From: Thermincola ferriacetica
GTDB lineage: Bacteria > Bacillota > Thermincolia > Thermincolales > Thermincolaceae
DNA length: 35,169 nt
NCBI RefSeq assembly: GCF_001263415.1
Contig: NZ_LGTE01000029.1
Span: 1 to 35,169, forward strand
Direction of reading: 5' to 3'
The notes beneath the pieces are model-generated. The model had not been told where the DNA came from. It made no database searches and saw only the letters and a program-made list of their open reading frames with translations. Positions 7,606-15,884 of this stretch are shown in pieces. Made by a program: the position numbers and the translations under genes. Within the stretch, counting starts at the first letter, position 1; each line of letters opens with the position of its first letter.

Positions 7606-8583
7606 TTATACTTCTAATCCTACCTGCCGGATCATTTGCTTATCTTCCTCTATCTTGTTCCCCACTGTTGTCAGGTAATCGCCTACAAGGGCAGCATTTA
7701 CTCCGGCTTTAAACCCTTGAATTTGTTTTTCACCGAGGGCTGTTCTTCCCCCCGCATATCGGATATAAGCCTTCGGCAGGATATACCTGGACACCGCTAT
7801 TGTCTTTAATATCTCGATGGGAGATAAAACTTTTCTGTTTTCCAAGGGGGTACCCTTGATTGGATTTAATATGTTTATGGGTACGGACCTGGCCCCAAGT
7901 TCTTTTATATCAAAAAACATCATAACTCTGTCTTCCGGAGTTTCTCCCATTCCGATAATCCCTCCGCAGCATATATGCAGCCCGGCTTTCTGCGCGTTTT
8001 TTATCGTATTTATTCGGTCCTCGTATGTATGCGTCGTACATATATTAGGGTAATATCTCCTGCTTGTTTCCAAATTATGATGGTAGGTACTTACACCTGA
8101 TTCCTTGAGGCTCTGGGCCTGCTCGTAGGAGATAATGCCATGGGATGCGCAGAGCTCTAATTTGGTCTCCTTTTTAAGTTTCCGGTAAATTTCTGTCAGC
8201 TTTCTCAGTTCTTCATTACTAATCCCTCTACCGCTGGTAACGATGGAAAACCTTGTTACTCCTTTTGCTTCAGCCTCTAACGCTTTTGGCAGAATTTCCT
8301 CATGTTCTAAAAGGGGGTATTCTTTTACATTAGTATTGTAATGAGCCGACTGGGCACAGTATTTACAGTTTTCTGAACATTTCCCTGATTTTCCATTAAC
8401 AATGGCACATAAATCCACTTTCTTCCCAACAAATTTTTCTCGAATTTTATTGGCTCCCTCGAATAGCGCTTCGAGACTTTCCAAATCCTCCTCATCAATA
8501 TTTATCATTTTTAGGGCTTCGTCAAAGCATACCCCTTCCCCACCTAAAACCTTGGCTGTCATTTCTTGAACAAATTTTTTCAT
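7606..8583 (-). CDS. bioB: Biotin synthase
   Basis: Radical-SAM enzyme that inserts sulfur into dethiobiotin to form biotin. The 325-residue protein carries the CxxxCxxC cluster motif as CSENCKYC, in the family context GKCSENCKYCAQSAHY, and the conserved NLETSRRYYP and GGIIGMGET segments that bind the SAM and second cluster. The start at 8583 (ATG, GGGAGG 9 bases ahead) is preferred to an upstream in-frame ATG at 8619 that lacks a ribosome site. No other biotin genes lie next to it. A BirA-type operator and strong promoter precede it and a hairpin follows, so it is transcribed alone. Confidence 0.96.
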   Translation of the reverse strand: MKKFVQEMTAKVLGGEGVCFDEALKMINIDEEDLESLEALFEGANKIREKFVGKKVDLCAIVNGKSGKCSENCKYCAQSAHYNTNVKEYPLLEHEEILPKALEAEAKGVTRFSIVTSGRGISNEELRKLTEIYRKLKKETKLELCASHGIISYEQAQSLKESGVSTYHHNLETSRRYYPNICTTHTYEDRINTIKNAQKAGLHICCGGIIGMGETPEDRVMMFFDIKELGARSVPINILNPIKGTPLENRKVLSPIEILKTIAVSRYILPKAYIRYAGGRTALGEKQIQGFKAGVNAALVGDYLTTVGNKIEEDKQMIRQVGLEV

Positions 8584-8630
8584 AAGCTTCTTCCTCCCCA
8601 AAAGATTAAATTGGACCAATTGTTTTTTTA

Positions 8631-8685
8631 ATTGTATAAATTCTCCACAGTATTGTCAACATATTTTTAGCTACAGGTTAACAAT
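8631..8685 (-). promoter_or_regulatory. bioB promoter overlapped by a BirA operator
   Basis: On the minus strand, TTGACA (8654-8659) and TACAAT (8631-8636) are separated by exactly 17 bases. An inverted repeat, ATTGTCAAC (8652-8660) and GGTTAACAAT (8676-8685) separated by 15 bases, matches the biotin repressor site known from Firmicutes. The -35 hexamer lies inside one half-site, so bound BirA would block RNA polymerase when biotin is plentiful. Confidence 0.88.
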
Positions 8686-8712
8686 TGTTGCGCAAAAAAT
8701 TGTCCTGCAATG

Positions 8713-8748
8713 AAAAAGGGATTCGGCACCAATTGCCAAATCCCTTTT
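8713..8748 (-). terminator. Terminator after tRNA-Ser(CGA)
   Basis: Stem of AAAAGGGATT-TGGCA type (one bulged or mismatched position) with a short loop, followed by TTTTT on the minus strand. It lies about 14 bases downstream of the tRNA 3' end and closes the tRNA/tadA transcription unit. Confidence 0.78.
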
Positions 8749-8761
8749 GTTATATACAATA

Positions 8762-8856
8762 TGGCGGAGAGAGTGGGATTCGAACCCACGAGGCAGGTGT
8801 TACCCCGCCTACTCGATTTCGAGTCGAGCGCTTTCGACCAGCTCAGCCATCTCTCC
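8762..8856 (-). tRNA. tRNA-Ser (anticodon CGA)
   Basis: A 95-base class II tRNA with encoded CCA. Acceptor stem GGAGAGA/TCTCTCC, discriminator G, long variable arm, T arm GGTTCGAATCC. The anticodon stem CTCGA/TCGAG holds the loop CTCGAAA, giving anticodon CGA (plus-strand 8819-8821), which reads UCG. Confidence 0.96.
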
Positions 8857-8863
8857 GTGCCTA

Positions 8864-8918
8864 CATTACCCCGCTCGCCTGGCGGCTCGGGGGTCTCATG
8901 GTTGGTTTGCTCCGCAAA
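8864..8918 (-). other. Two hairpins between tadA and tRNA-Ser(CGA)
   Basis: Two hairpins are seen: a GC-rich one (CCCCGCTCGCC/GGCGGCTCGGGG type, with mismatches) and a perfect GGTTTG-CTCCG-CAAACC hairpin near 8902-8918. No T-run follows on the minus strand, so processing of the tRNA precursor is as likely as termination. Confidence 0.4.
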
Positions 8919-8928
8919 CCTTCCAATT

Positions 8929-9396
8929 TTATTTTCTCAATCTCCGGAAAAACGCTTTCATCAATTTACTACACTCTTCCTCAAGCACCCCGGCTACTAC
9001 CTCGACCCGGTGGTTTAATCTAGGGTCTTGAGCCAGGTTCATCAGTGAACCCATAGCTCCCGCCTTTGGGTCAGCGGCGCCGTATACCACCTTTTCTATG
9101 CGGGACTGTACCATTGCTCCCGCACACATGGGACACGGTTCTATGGTGACATAAAGAGCAGCATCCTTTAAATACCGCCAGTGGCCCAGTTTTTGCACAG
9201 CTTCTTTAATAGCCACCAATTCTGCATGAGCGGTAGCATCTTTCCACTGTTCCTTCATATTGTGCGCTCTGGCCACTACATCATCGCCAATCACAATAAC
9301 AGCGCCTATAGGAACTTCCCCTAATTTAAATGCAGCCCTGGCTTCCTCCAGGGCTAATTGCATATACTGTATATGCTTTTCATTCAAACAAATCAT
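8929..9396 (-). CDS. tadA: tRNA(adenine-34) deaminase TadA
   Basis: Zinc deaminase that converts A34 to inosine in the wobble position of tRNA-Arg(ACG); that substrate tRNA is encoded 355 bases away in this window. In the 155-residue protein His57 and catalytic Glu59 (TAHAELVAI) and Cys88/Cys91 (PCPMCAGAM) bind zinc. The start is uncertain: ATG at 9396 has no clear Shine-Dalgarno, and the alternative ATG at 9363 also lacks one. The N-terminal HIQYMQLALEEAR fits the family when starting at 9396. It is in the conserved Firmicute neighbourhood pdxST-serS-tRNA-Ser-tadA, but the usual ffs-dnaX partners do not follow. Confidence 0.94.
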   Translation of the reverse strand: MICLNEKHIQYMQLALEEARAAFKLGEVPIGAVIVIGDDVVARAHNMKEQWKDATAHAELVAIKEAVQKLGHWRYLKDAALYVTIEPCPMCAGAMVQSRIEKVVYGAADPKAGAMGSLMNLAQDPRLNHRVEVVAGVLEEECSKLMKAFFRRLRK

Positions 9397-9402
9397 CTGC
9401 CA

Positions 9403-9460
9403 ATTGCTAATTGTTCATTGTAAACTATATATTCATTGTCAATTGTCAACTGTCAATTGA
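9403..9460. repeat. Degenerate AATTGTCAA/ATTGT repeat tract
   Basis: Short imperfect units (CAATTGC, AATTGTTCATTGT, TCAATTGTCAACTGTCAATTG) fill the gap between tadA and tRNA-Arg(CCU). They resemble the TTAACTG-type tract further along in the tRNA cluster. The tract occupies the place where a tadA ribosome site would be expected. Confidence 0.55.
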
Positions 9461-9464
9461 AAAA

Positions 9465-9539
9465 TGGTGCCCTCGCCAGGAGTCGAACCTGGATTTACCG
9501 CTTAGGAGGCGGCCGTACTATCCATTGTACTACGAGGAC
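9465..9539 (-). tRNA. tRNA-Arg (anticodon CCU)
   Basis: A 75-base tRNA with encoded CCA and discriminator A. Acceptor GTCCTCG/CGAGGGC; anticodon stem GCCGC/GCGGT with loop CTCCTAA giving CCT (plus-strand 9504-9506), which reads AGG. T arm GGTTCGACTCC. Confidence 0.95.
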
Positions 9540-9750
9540 AGGGTTACGGCATCTGAAAAGCTTCGTCTGGCTTCGTCAGATGTCTTGCCGGCTCCTCCGA
9601 CGTACCACCTGTACGCCTCCGTCGCCGTCAGGCCATCTTCCTTGCTATACTCGCTTTTGAGTTGCCTCTGATTTGCGACTATTATCGCCAAAAGGATTGT
9701 CATTGAAAAAGGCGTACCTGAGGCACGACTTATTGTTAGCTTAAATTAAA
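9540..9750. other. 211-base spacer with dyads inside the tRNA cluster
   Basis: No gene is seen. The spacer contains a 7-bp inverted repeat CATCTGA (9550-9556)/TCAGATG (9576-9582) enclosing a tandem GCTTCGTC, and a second dyad around 9597-9627 (CGACG...CGTCG, with GTAC repeated inside). Its GC-richer composition differs from the AT-rich repeats around it. It could be a dispersed repeat or a remnant of a mobile element; only a genome comparison can tell. Confidence 0.4.
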
Positions 9751-9827
9751 TGGCGCGCCCGGCAGGATTCGAACCTGCGACCACCAGATTCGTAGTCTGT
9801 TACTCTATCCAGCTGAGCTACGGGCGC
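9751..9827 (-). tRNA. tRNA-Arg (anticodon ACG)
   Basis: A 77-base tRNA with encoded CCA and discriminator G. Acceptor GCGCCCG/CGGGCGC; anticodon stem ACAGA/TCTGG with loop CTACGAA giving ACG (plus-strand 9791-9793). It is the expected substrate of TadA (A34 to inosine) and reads CGU/CGC/CGA. Confidence 0.96.
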
Positions 9828-9833
9828 GTATAA

Positions 9834-9928
9834 TGGCGGAGAGAGAGGGATTCGAACCCTCGATACGGGTTTTGGCCCGTATAATCGCTTAGCAGGCGAC
9901 CGCCTTCGACCTACTCGGCCATCTCTCC
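9834..9928 (-). tRNA. tRNA-Ser (anticodon GCU)
   Basis: A 95-base class II tRNA with encoded CCA, discriminator G and a long variable arm (ATACGGGCC/GGCCCGTAT type). Anticodon stem GTCGC/GCGAT with loop CTGCTAA giving GCT (plus-strand 9891-9893), which reads AGC/AGU. It is separated from tRNA-Arg(ACG) by only 6 bases. Confidence 0.96.
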
Positions 9929-9929
9929 G

Positions 9930-10070
9930 TTTATAGTTTATAGTTTACAGTTGACAATAGATTTGCTCTACTGCTAACCGCCATCTGTTAACTGTTTAAC
10001 TGTTAACTAACAAACCGCCATCTGCTAAACTGTTAACTGTTAACTGCTAACTGTTAACTGTTAACTAATA
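9930..10070. repeat. TTAACTG/CTGTTAA short-unit repeat tract
   Basis: The spacer between two tRNA-Ser genes is built from overlapping units CTGTTAA, TTAACTG and CTGCTAA, plus a direct repeat of the 11-mer ACCGCCATCTG (near 9979 and 10016). GTTAAC is itself a palindrome, so the tract can form several alternative hairpins on either strand. Confidence 0.7.
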
Positions 10071-10072
10071 AA

Positions 10073-10162
10073 TGGCGGAGGAGGTGGGATTCGAACCCAC
10101 GGAACCCGTAAGGGCTCAACGGTTTTCAAGACCGCCTCCTTAAACCGCTCGGACACCCCTCC
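10073..10162 (-). tRNA. tRNA-Ser (anticodon UGA)
   Basis: A 90-base class II tRNA with encoded CCA, discriminator G and long variable arm. Acceptor GGAGGGG/CTCCTCC (one G-T pair); anticodon stem GCGGT/ACCGT with loop CTTGAAA giving TGA (plus-strand 10126-10128), which reads UCA. It lies 76 bases downstream of serS, which charges it. Confidence 0.96.
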
Positions 10163-10238
10163 GTCCGATACATACTAGAGTATAACACGAAGAAAAAATA
10201 TTGTCAACCAAAGAATATACTTTGCCAGTATCTAGCAA

Positions 10239-11522
<1,284 letters not shown>

Positions 11523-11534
11523 TCAGGTTTGGAG

Positions 11535-11644
11535 TAAATAAAACCTCTCATCACTGATAGACATTTCCATCAGGGATGAGAGGTGAATAAGACATATCAC
11601 CACTCCGGAAAAAGTTCTTTTCCATTCCCCTCCTGATAATTATA
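11535..11644 (-). promoter_or_regulatory. serS leader: promoter and terminator-like hairpin
   Basis: A TATAAT -10 lies at 11639-11644 (minus strand) with a weak -35 (TTCAAA). A hairpin with a 10-bp outer stem, ACCTCTCATC (5' arm, ending 11584) and GATGAGAGGT (3' arm, starting 11543), with an inner CTGAT/ATCAG stem, is followed by TTTTATTT. It resembles an attenuator, or could terminate serA read-through. GAGAGG occurs both in its 3' arm and at the serS ribosome site, so alternative pairing is possible. The T-box consensus is absent. Confidence 0.55.
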
Positions 11645-11752
11645 CATCATTGTTCGCTGTTTTTGAAGTTTTTACCTCAATAGTTTAGCCTCAGGAAGGA
11701 TTTTTTATTAATTTTAGAAATATGCTTCAGTGGTGAATAACTGCTACCTCAT

Positions 11753-13330
11753 TTAAAGGGTAATCATCCTAACTTCTTCTACCCCGTCAACTTTGGCAAT
11801 TTCAGCGAGCAGAACATCCGGAAGAGGGGTATCTACTGCCAACATCATAACAGCCTTGCCGCCAATTTCCTTCCGGCCTACCTGCATACCGGCAATATTG
11901 ATATTGTTTTCCCCAATGATATTGGCAACGGGACCGATGATTTTCGGCTTATCAATATGAGGAACAAATACAATATTGCCTTCGGGAACCACATCAATGC
12001 GGAATTGATCAATTTGTATGATTCTTGGATCATCTTCTCCGAAGAGGGTACCGGCTACTACCCTGTCGTTAACCTTCACAGTAATCAAAGCAGTATAATC
12101 GCCTTCTTCGGCAGATTTGGTCTCTTCTACAACAATGCCTCTTTCCTTGGCGATGACAGGAGCATTTACAAAGTTAACAGAATCTTCAACCTGCGGGGTC
12201 AGGAAACCCTTGAGGAAAGCAGTTGTTAACGGGGTAACTTCTACTTTGGCCAGCTCGCCTGAATAAGTAATTTTTACATTATTAACATTTCCGGCAGCCA
12301 ATTGTGCCTGGAATTTACCCAGCTTCTCAGCTAAATTCAGGTAAGGCTTAATGGCCGCAAGCACATCTGGCTTTATAGGAGCAAGGTTTACAGCATTTTT
12401 GGCCATTTCACCCTTAACCAAAACATTTACAAATTCTTCAGCCACGTCTAGGGCGACGTTAATCTGAGCTTCTTTGGTAGAAGCCCCAAGGTGCGGCGCT
12501 ACTACAACGTTGTTCAGCTCAAAGAGCGGGCTTTCAGTAGTAGGTTCTTCTGCAAATACGTCCAGTGCAGCTCCGGCAAGTTTACCACTCTTAACTGCTT
12601 CATAAAGGTCTTGTTCATTTACAATACCACCACGGGCCACGTTGATAATTCGGGCGCCGTCCTTCATCATAGCAATGGTATCTTTATTAATCAGGTTCAA
12701 AGATTCTTTTGTCTTTGGAATATGTAAACTTAAGAAATCAGCTTCTCTTATCACATCTTCTAACGGCTTAAATTCAATGCCGTTAGCAGCAGCTGTTTCC
12801 GGAGAAACCATGGGGTCATAACCAATGGTCTTCATTTCAAAAGCCTGAGCCCTTTTGGCCACAGCAGTACCAATCCTACCGAGACCTATCAAGCCCAGTA
12901 CCTTGTTCCGCAATTCAACACCGGTGTAAAGTTTACGGTTCCACAGACCTTCTTTCAGGTCCTTATGTGCTTGCGGCAGGTTGCGGGCCAAAGCAAGCAT
13001 TAAGGCCATTGTTTGCTCTGTAGCGGCAATTGTATTGCCATCGGGAGCGTTGACTACCAGGATACCTGCATTGGTGGCGGCAGGAATATCTATGTTATCA
13101 ACACCCACGCCGGCACGTCCGATAATTTTTAAGTTTTTGCCGGCAGCAATAACGGGAGCAGTAATTTTTGTGGCGCTGCGAACGATAACCCCATCATACT
13201 CGCCTATAATATTGCAAAGCTCTTCTTCAGTCATCTTGTCGTTATTGACTACGGCTTCTATACCGCCTTCTGTTAATATTTTTACGGCCTTTTCCGATAC
13301 GTTATCAAGCACCAAAACCTTCATTGACAT
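11753..13330 (-). CDS. serA: D-3-phosphoglycerate dehydrogenase
   Basis: First enzyme of phosphoserine synthesis (3-phosphoglycerate to 3-phosphohydroxypyruvate, NAD-dependent). At 525 residues it is the long form: N- and C-parts of the catalytic domain around a Rossmann domain (LGLIGLGRIGTAVAKRA, about 143-159), catalytic stretch NVARGGIVNE, active-site His in VVAPHLGAST, then an intervening ASB domain (about 320-450) and a C-terminal ACT domain (about 453-525), the usual site of serine feedback. Two ATGs, 13330 and 13324, both fit the GGAGAGGAG ribosome site; the second has the better 9-base spacing. It follows serC by 47 bases and shares its leader. Confidence 0.96.
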   Translation of the reverse strand: MSMKVLVLDNVSEKAVKILTEGGIEAVVNNDKMTEEELCNIIGEYDGVIVRSATKITAPVIAAGKNLKIIGRAGVGVDNIDIPAATNAGILVVNAPDGNTIAATEQTMALMLALARNLPQAHKDLKEGLWNRKLYTGVELRNKVLGLIGLGRIGTAVAKRAQAFEMKTIGYDPMVSPETAAANGIEFKPLEDVIREADFLSLHIPKTKESLNLINKDTIAMMKDGARIINVARGGIVNEQDLYEAVKSGKLAGAALDVFAEEPTTESPLFELNNVVVAPHLGASTKEAQINVALDVAEEFVNVLVKGEMAKNAVNLAPIKPDVLAAIKPYLNLAEKLGKFQAQLAAGNVNNVKITYSGELAKVEVTPLTTAFLKGFLTPQVEDSVNFVNAPVIAKERGIVVEETKSAEEGDYTALITVKVNDRVVAGTLFGEDDPRIIQIDQFRIDVVPEGNIVFVPHIDKPKIIGPVANIIGENNINIAGMQVGRKEIGGKAVMMLAVDTPLPDVLLAEIAKVDGVEEVRMITL

Positions 13331-13377
13331 ATTCTCCTCTCCTTATCAGTAAAATGTTTTTTAACGGTCTTAATTTA

Positions 13378-14466
13378 TTAAGCCTTTTTAGCCTGGAATT
13401 CTTTCATGAATTCGGCCAGTTTCCGGCAGCCTTCTACGGGCATGGCATTGTAAATGGAAGCCCTGATACCGCCAACTTCCCTGTGTCCTTTCAGTCCTGC
13501 CAAACCTACTTTAGCCGCTTCAGCTACAAATTCTTTTTCCAGGTCTTCGTTAGGCAGCCTGAAGGTTACGTTCATCAGGGACCTGCTGCCCACTTCCGCG
13601 TGTCCTTTATAGAAGCCGTTGCTGGCGTCAACAGCATCGTACACAATTTTCGCTTTCTCTTCGTTTCTCTTTTCAATGACGTCCAGGCCGCCCTGTTCTT
13701 TCACCCACTCTAACATCAGCTTAATCATATAGATGGTGAAGGATGCCGGGGTATTATAAAGGGAGTTGTTTTTGGCATAAGTATCGTATTTTAACATAGT
13801 AGGCAGGTTTTGGTTAGATTTCTCAATCATGTCATCACGAATGATAACTACCGCTGCACCGGCCGGTCCCAAATTTTTCTGAGCGCCGGCGTAAATTAAA
13901 GCGAATTTAGAAACATCTATTTTTCTGGATAAAATGTCGCTGGACATGTCAGCTATTAAAGGAACATCGCCTGTATCAGGGAACTCTTTCCACTGGGTAC
14001 CAAAAATTGTGTTGTTGGAAGTGATATGCAGGTAGGCTGGATTTTCGCTCATCTGAATTTCATCCAGGTTAGCTACCCGGGTAAAGTTAAGGTCCTTGGT
14101 TGAAGCAGCGATATGCGTAGGACCTACTTTTACTGCCTCCTTATAAGCTTTGTTGGCAAAACTGCCGGTTATAACATAGTTACCGATTTTTCCATCTACT
14201 ATGTAATTCATGGGGATCATATCAAACTGTCCTGTTGCTCCCATACCTATAAACAGAACCCTGTAATTATCAGGAATTGCCATCAGTTCTTTAAGTAAAG
14301 CCTCGGCGCCAAGGATAATAGCTTCAAAATCCTTTGACCGGTGACTGATTTCCATAACGGACATACCTGTTCCGTTATAGTTCAGCATCTCCTTTTGGGC
14401 CTTTTCCAAAATAGCTAAAGGCAAGGTTGCCGGTCCCGGGTTAAAATTAAATACTCTTTCTGTCAT
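13378..14466 (-). CDS. serC: Phosphoserine aminotransferase
   Basis: PLP enzyme converting 3-phosphohydroxypyruvate plus glutamate to phosphoserine. The 362-residue protein begins with RVFNFNPGPATLP, the SerC signature; the PLP lysine is Lys197 (YAGAQKNLGPAG), and the C-terminal GLKGHREVGGIRASIYNAM is conserved. ATG with GGGAGG 7 bases ahead. It is first in the serC-serA operon. No serB (phosphatase) is in this window. The transcript starts about 750 bases upstream and passes through a tandem glycine riboswitch and a T-box. Confidence 0.97.
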   Translation of the reverse strand: MTERVFNFNPGPATLPLAILEKAQKEMLNYNGTGMSVMEISHRSKDFEAIILGAEALLKELMAIPDNYRVLFIGMGATGQFDMIPMNYIVDGKIGNYVITGSFANKAYKEAVKVGPTHIAASTKDLNFTRVANLDEIQMSENPAYLHITSNNTIFGTQWKEFPDTGDVPLIADMSSDILSRKIDVSKFALIYAGAQKNLGPAGAAVVIIRDDMIEKSNQNLPTMLKYDTYAKNNSLYNTPASFTIYMIKLMLEWVKEQGGLDVIEKRNEEKAKIVYDAVDASNGFYKGHAEVGSRSLMNVTFRLPNEDLEKEFVAEAAKVGLAGLKGHREVGGIRASIYNAMPVEGCRKLAEFMKEFQAKKA

Positions 14467-14614
14467 TTTTTAATCCTCCCTATTTTTTATTTTTTTAAAA
14501 ACTTTTTTCTTAAAATAATATTCTTTTTCAAAAAAGCCTTTAACAGTGAACTAATTTCTAAAACCTTGAACTGCTTAGACTGACTATCACCTCCTGCGGC
14601 AAATACATTCGGTA

Positions 14615-14872
14615 CAAATAAAAAACCTCTCGCCCTGTTGCATTACGAAAATGCCTCAGGGACGAGAGGTTGTTTTCCCGCGTTGCCACCCTGTTTGACC
14701 GCCTATAGACGGCCCTCTTAATTAGCTGTAACGGGCTTTCCCGGAAAAGCCTAAGCCATTTATTTAATGGGTTCGGCCTTTCTGCTCCAAGGTGGATTTC
14801 AGTAAACTACTTCATCGGTTCGCACCAACCACCGACTCTCTGTAGAAGCCAATTCACCTACTTGCCTTTTCA
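14615..14872 (-). ncRNA. T-box riboswitch, serine type, upstream of serC
   Basis: On the minus strand the T-box sequence AACAGGGTGGCAACGCGGG (14677-14695) is followed by a terminator (ACCTCTCGTCCCTG ... CAGGGCGAGAGGT then T-run, 14620-14670). The terminator arm CCCTG can instead pair with CAGGG of the T-box, the standard antiterminator. The UGGC (14685-14688) matches GCCA, the 3' end of all three tRNA-Ser in this window (discriminator G). Stem I has the AGAGAG/GGTGGTTGG elements, and the likely specifier is UCC (Ser) at 14794-14796, before ACC. Uncharged tRNA-Ser would allow read-through into serC-serA. The specifier assignment is moderately certain. Confidence 0.92.
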
Positions 14873-14894
14873 TTGCCTTAGTTTTGCAATTATT

Positions 14895-14934
14895 TAAATA
14901 TACAACAGAGGTCAAACAATCTGTTTGACCTCTG
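14895..14934 (-). terminator. Terminator of the glycine riboswitch
   Basis: Perfect 12-bp stem CAGAGGTCAAAC/GTTTGACCTCTG with a 5-base loop (14906-14934), followed by TTGTATATTT on the minus strand. The U-tract is imperfect. The first arm (CAGAGGTC) is exactly complementary to GACCTCTG at 15062-15069, the 5' strand of P1 in the second aptamer, which gives a ready alternative antiterminator. Confidence 0.75.
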
Positions 14935-14985
14935 AACAAGCAAAGAGAAACAAATGTCTTAAATGATTAAAGACACTTCCCTTTT

Positions 14986-15179
14986 CTCTGTCCTTTTGCC
15001 TGAGAGATTGCCCAATACAATAAGGGTTGCTCCTTCGGCGCTTGTTTACCACAAGTCTCTCCAGAGGTCTGTCCTGTTACAGTAATCATACTTTTCAGTA
15101 TACCTGAGAGATTGGGACTTAAATGGGAGTTTTAAGCCCTTGCCCCTTCGGCGGATTGCAACAATCCTTTTCCTGTAAC
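14986..15179 (-). ncRNA. Tandem glycine riboswitch
   Basis: Two consecutive glycine aptamers on the minus strand. Aptamer 1 (about 15179-15073) is closed by GTTACAG/CTGTAAC and has the core GCCGAAGGGGCAAG and CAATCTCTCAGG. Aptamer 2 (about 15069-14986) is closed by CTCTG/CAGAG and has GCGCCGAAGGAGCAA and CAATCTCTCAGGCAAAAGG. These cores are diagnostic. Glycine riboswitches usually control glycine cleavage genes; here the downstream operon is serC-serA, with a terminator and then a T-box in between. A small hairpin (GTCTT/AAGAC, about 14955-14976) lies between aptamer 2 and the terminator. Confidence 0.95.
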
Positions 15180-15224
15180 ATTCATTCAGTTCATTTGAAG
15201 TTTACATGTTCTAATTATGTTCTA

Positions 15225-15253
15225 ATTATAGAAGTTAGTCTTCCTTTTGTCAA
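15225..15253 (-). promoter_or_regulatory. Promoter of the serC-serA leader
   Basis: Consensus TTGACA (15248-15253) and TATAAT (15225-15230) on the minus strand with a 17-base spacer, about 45 bases upstream of the first glycine aptamer. Such a strong promoter fits control by premature termination rather than at initiation. Confidence 0.93.
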
Positions 15254-15303
15254 TTGGTTTGTGAAAAATTTTACAAAAATATTATACGTTTCTGGTATAC
15301 CCT

Positions 15304-15867
15304 CTATTCCACCATATTCAAAAAATATTTATGAATACGCAAATCATCAGTTAATTCGGGGTGAAAAGCAGCAGCTAAAAGGTTATTTTGCCGGGCAAAA
15401 ACAATCTTTCCTTCTACTTCCGCCAAAACTTCCACATCGGACCCGACAGATTCCAGGTAGGGAGCCCGGATAAATACCCCCGTGAACGGCGAATCAAAAC
15501 CTGCTATTTTCAAGGGCATTTCAAAACTGTCCACCTGGCGGCCAAAAGCATTCCGCTTGGCCACAATATCCATAACTCCCAGGCGCGGCTGATTACTGCC
15601 CACAATTTCTTTAGCCAGGACAATCATGCCTGCACAAGTGCCGAACACAGGCATACCCTGCTCAATCTTTTTCCTTAATGGTTCCATTATATCGAAATCA
15701 ACAAGAAGCTTTCCAATAGTAGTACTTTCTCCGCCCGGAATAATCAGGCCTTTTATATCTTCCAACTGATCCGCTTTTTTTACCTGAACAGTATCACAAC
15801 CACAAGCCTTTAAAGCCTGCTCATGTTCCCTAAAAGCCCCCTGCAGGGCCAAGACACCTACTTTCAA
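15304..15867 (-). CDS. pdxT: Pyridoxal 5'-phosphate synthase, glutaminase subunit
   Basis: Class I glutaminase that supplies ammonia to PdxS for PLP synthesis. In the 187-residue protein the nucleophile is Cys78 (FGTCAGM), with His169 and Glu171 (FHPELTDD) completing the triad; the GGESTT segment (46-51) is conserved. The start is TTG with AGGAGG 8 bases ahead. It lies 17 bases downstream of pdxS. The stop is TAG. Confidence 0.96.
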   Translation of the reverse strand: MKVGVLALQGAFREHEQALKACGCDTVQVKKADQLEDIKGLIIPGGESTTIGKLLVDFDIMEPLRKKIEQGMPVFGTCAGMIVLAKEIVGSNQPRLGVMDIVAKRNAFGRQVDSFEMPLKIAGFDSPFTGVFIRAPYLESVGSDVEVLAEVEGKIVFARQNNLLAAAFHPELTDDLRIHKYFLNMVE

Positions 15868-15884
15868 TTGCGCTTCCTCCTAAA

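Noticed and set aside
8685-9031. Overlapping plus-strand frames of about 100 codons
   Set aside because: They run antisense through tRNA-Ser(CGA) and tadA and are composed of tRNA complement; no ribosome site.
9411-9671. Plus-strand frames of 74-86 codons
   Set aside because: They cross tRNA-Arg(CCU) on the opposite strand and the dyad spacer; no coding features.
11560-11628. 24-codon leader peptide with three Ser in the serS leader (MEKNFFRSG...)
   Set aside because: Its AGGAGG is only 3 bases from the ATG and lies at or before the likely transcription start, so translation is doubtful.
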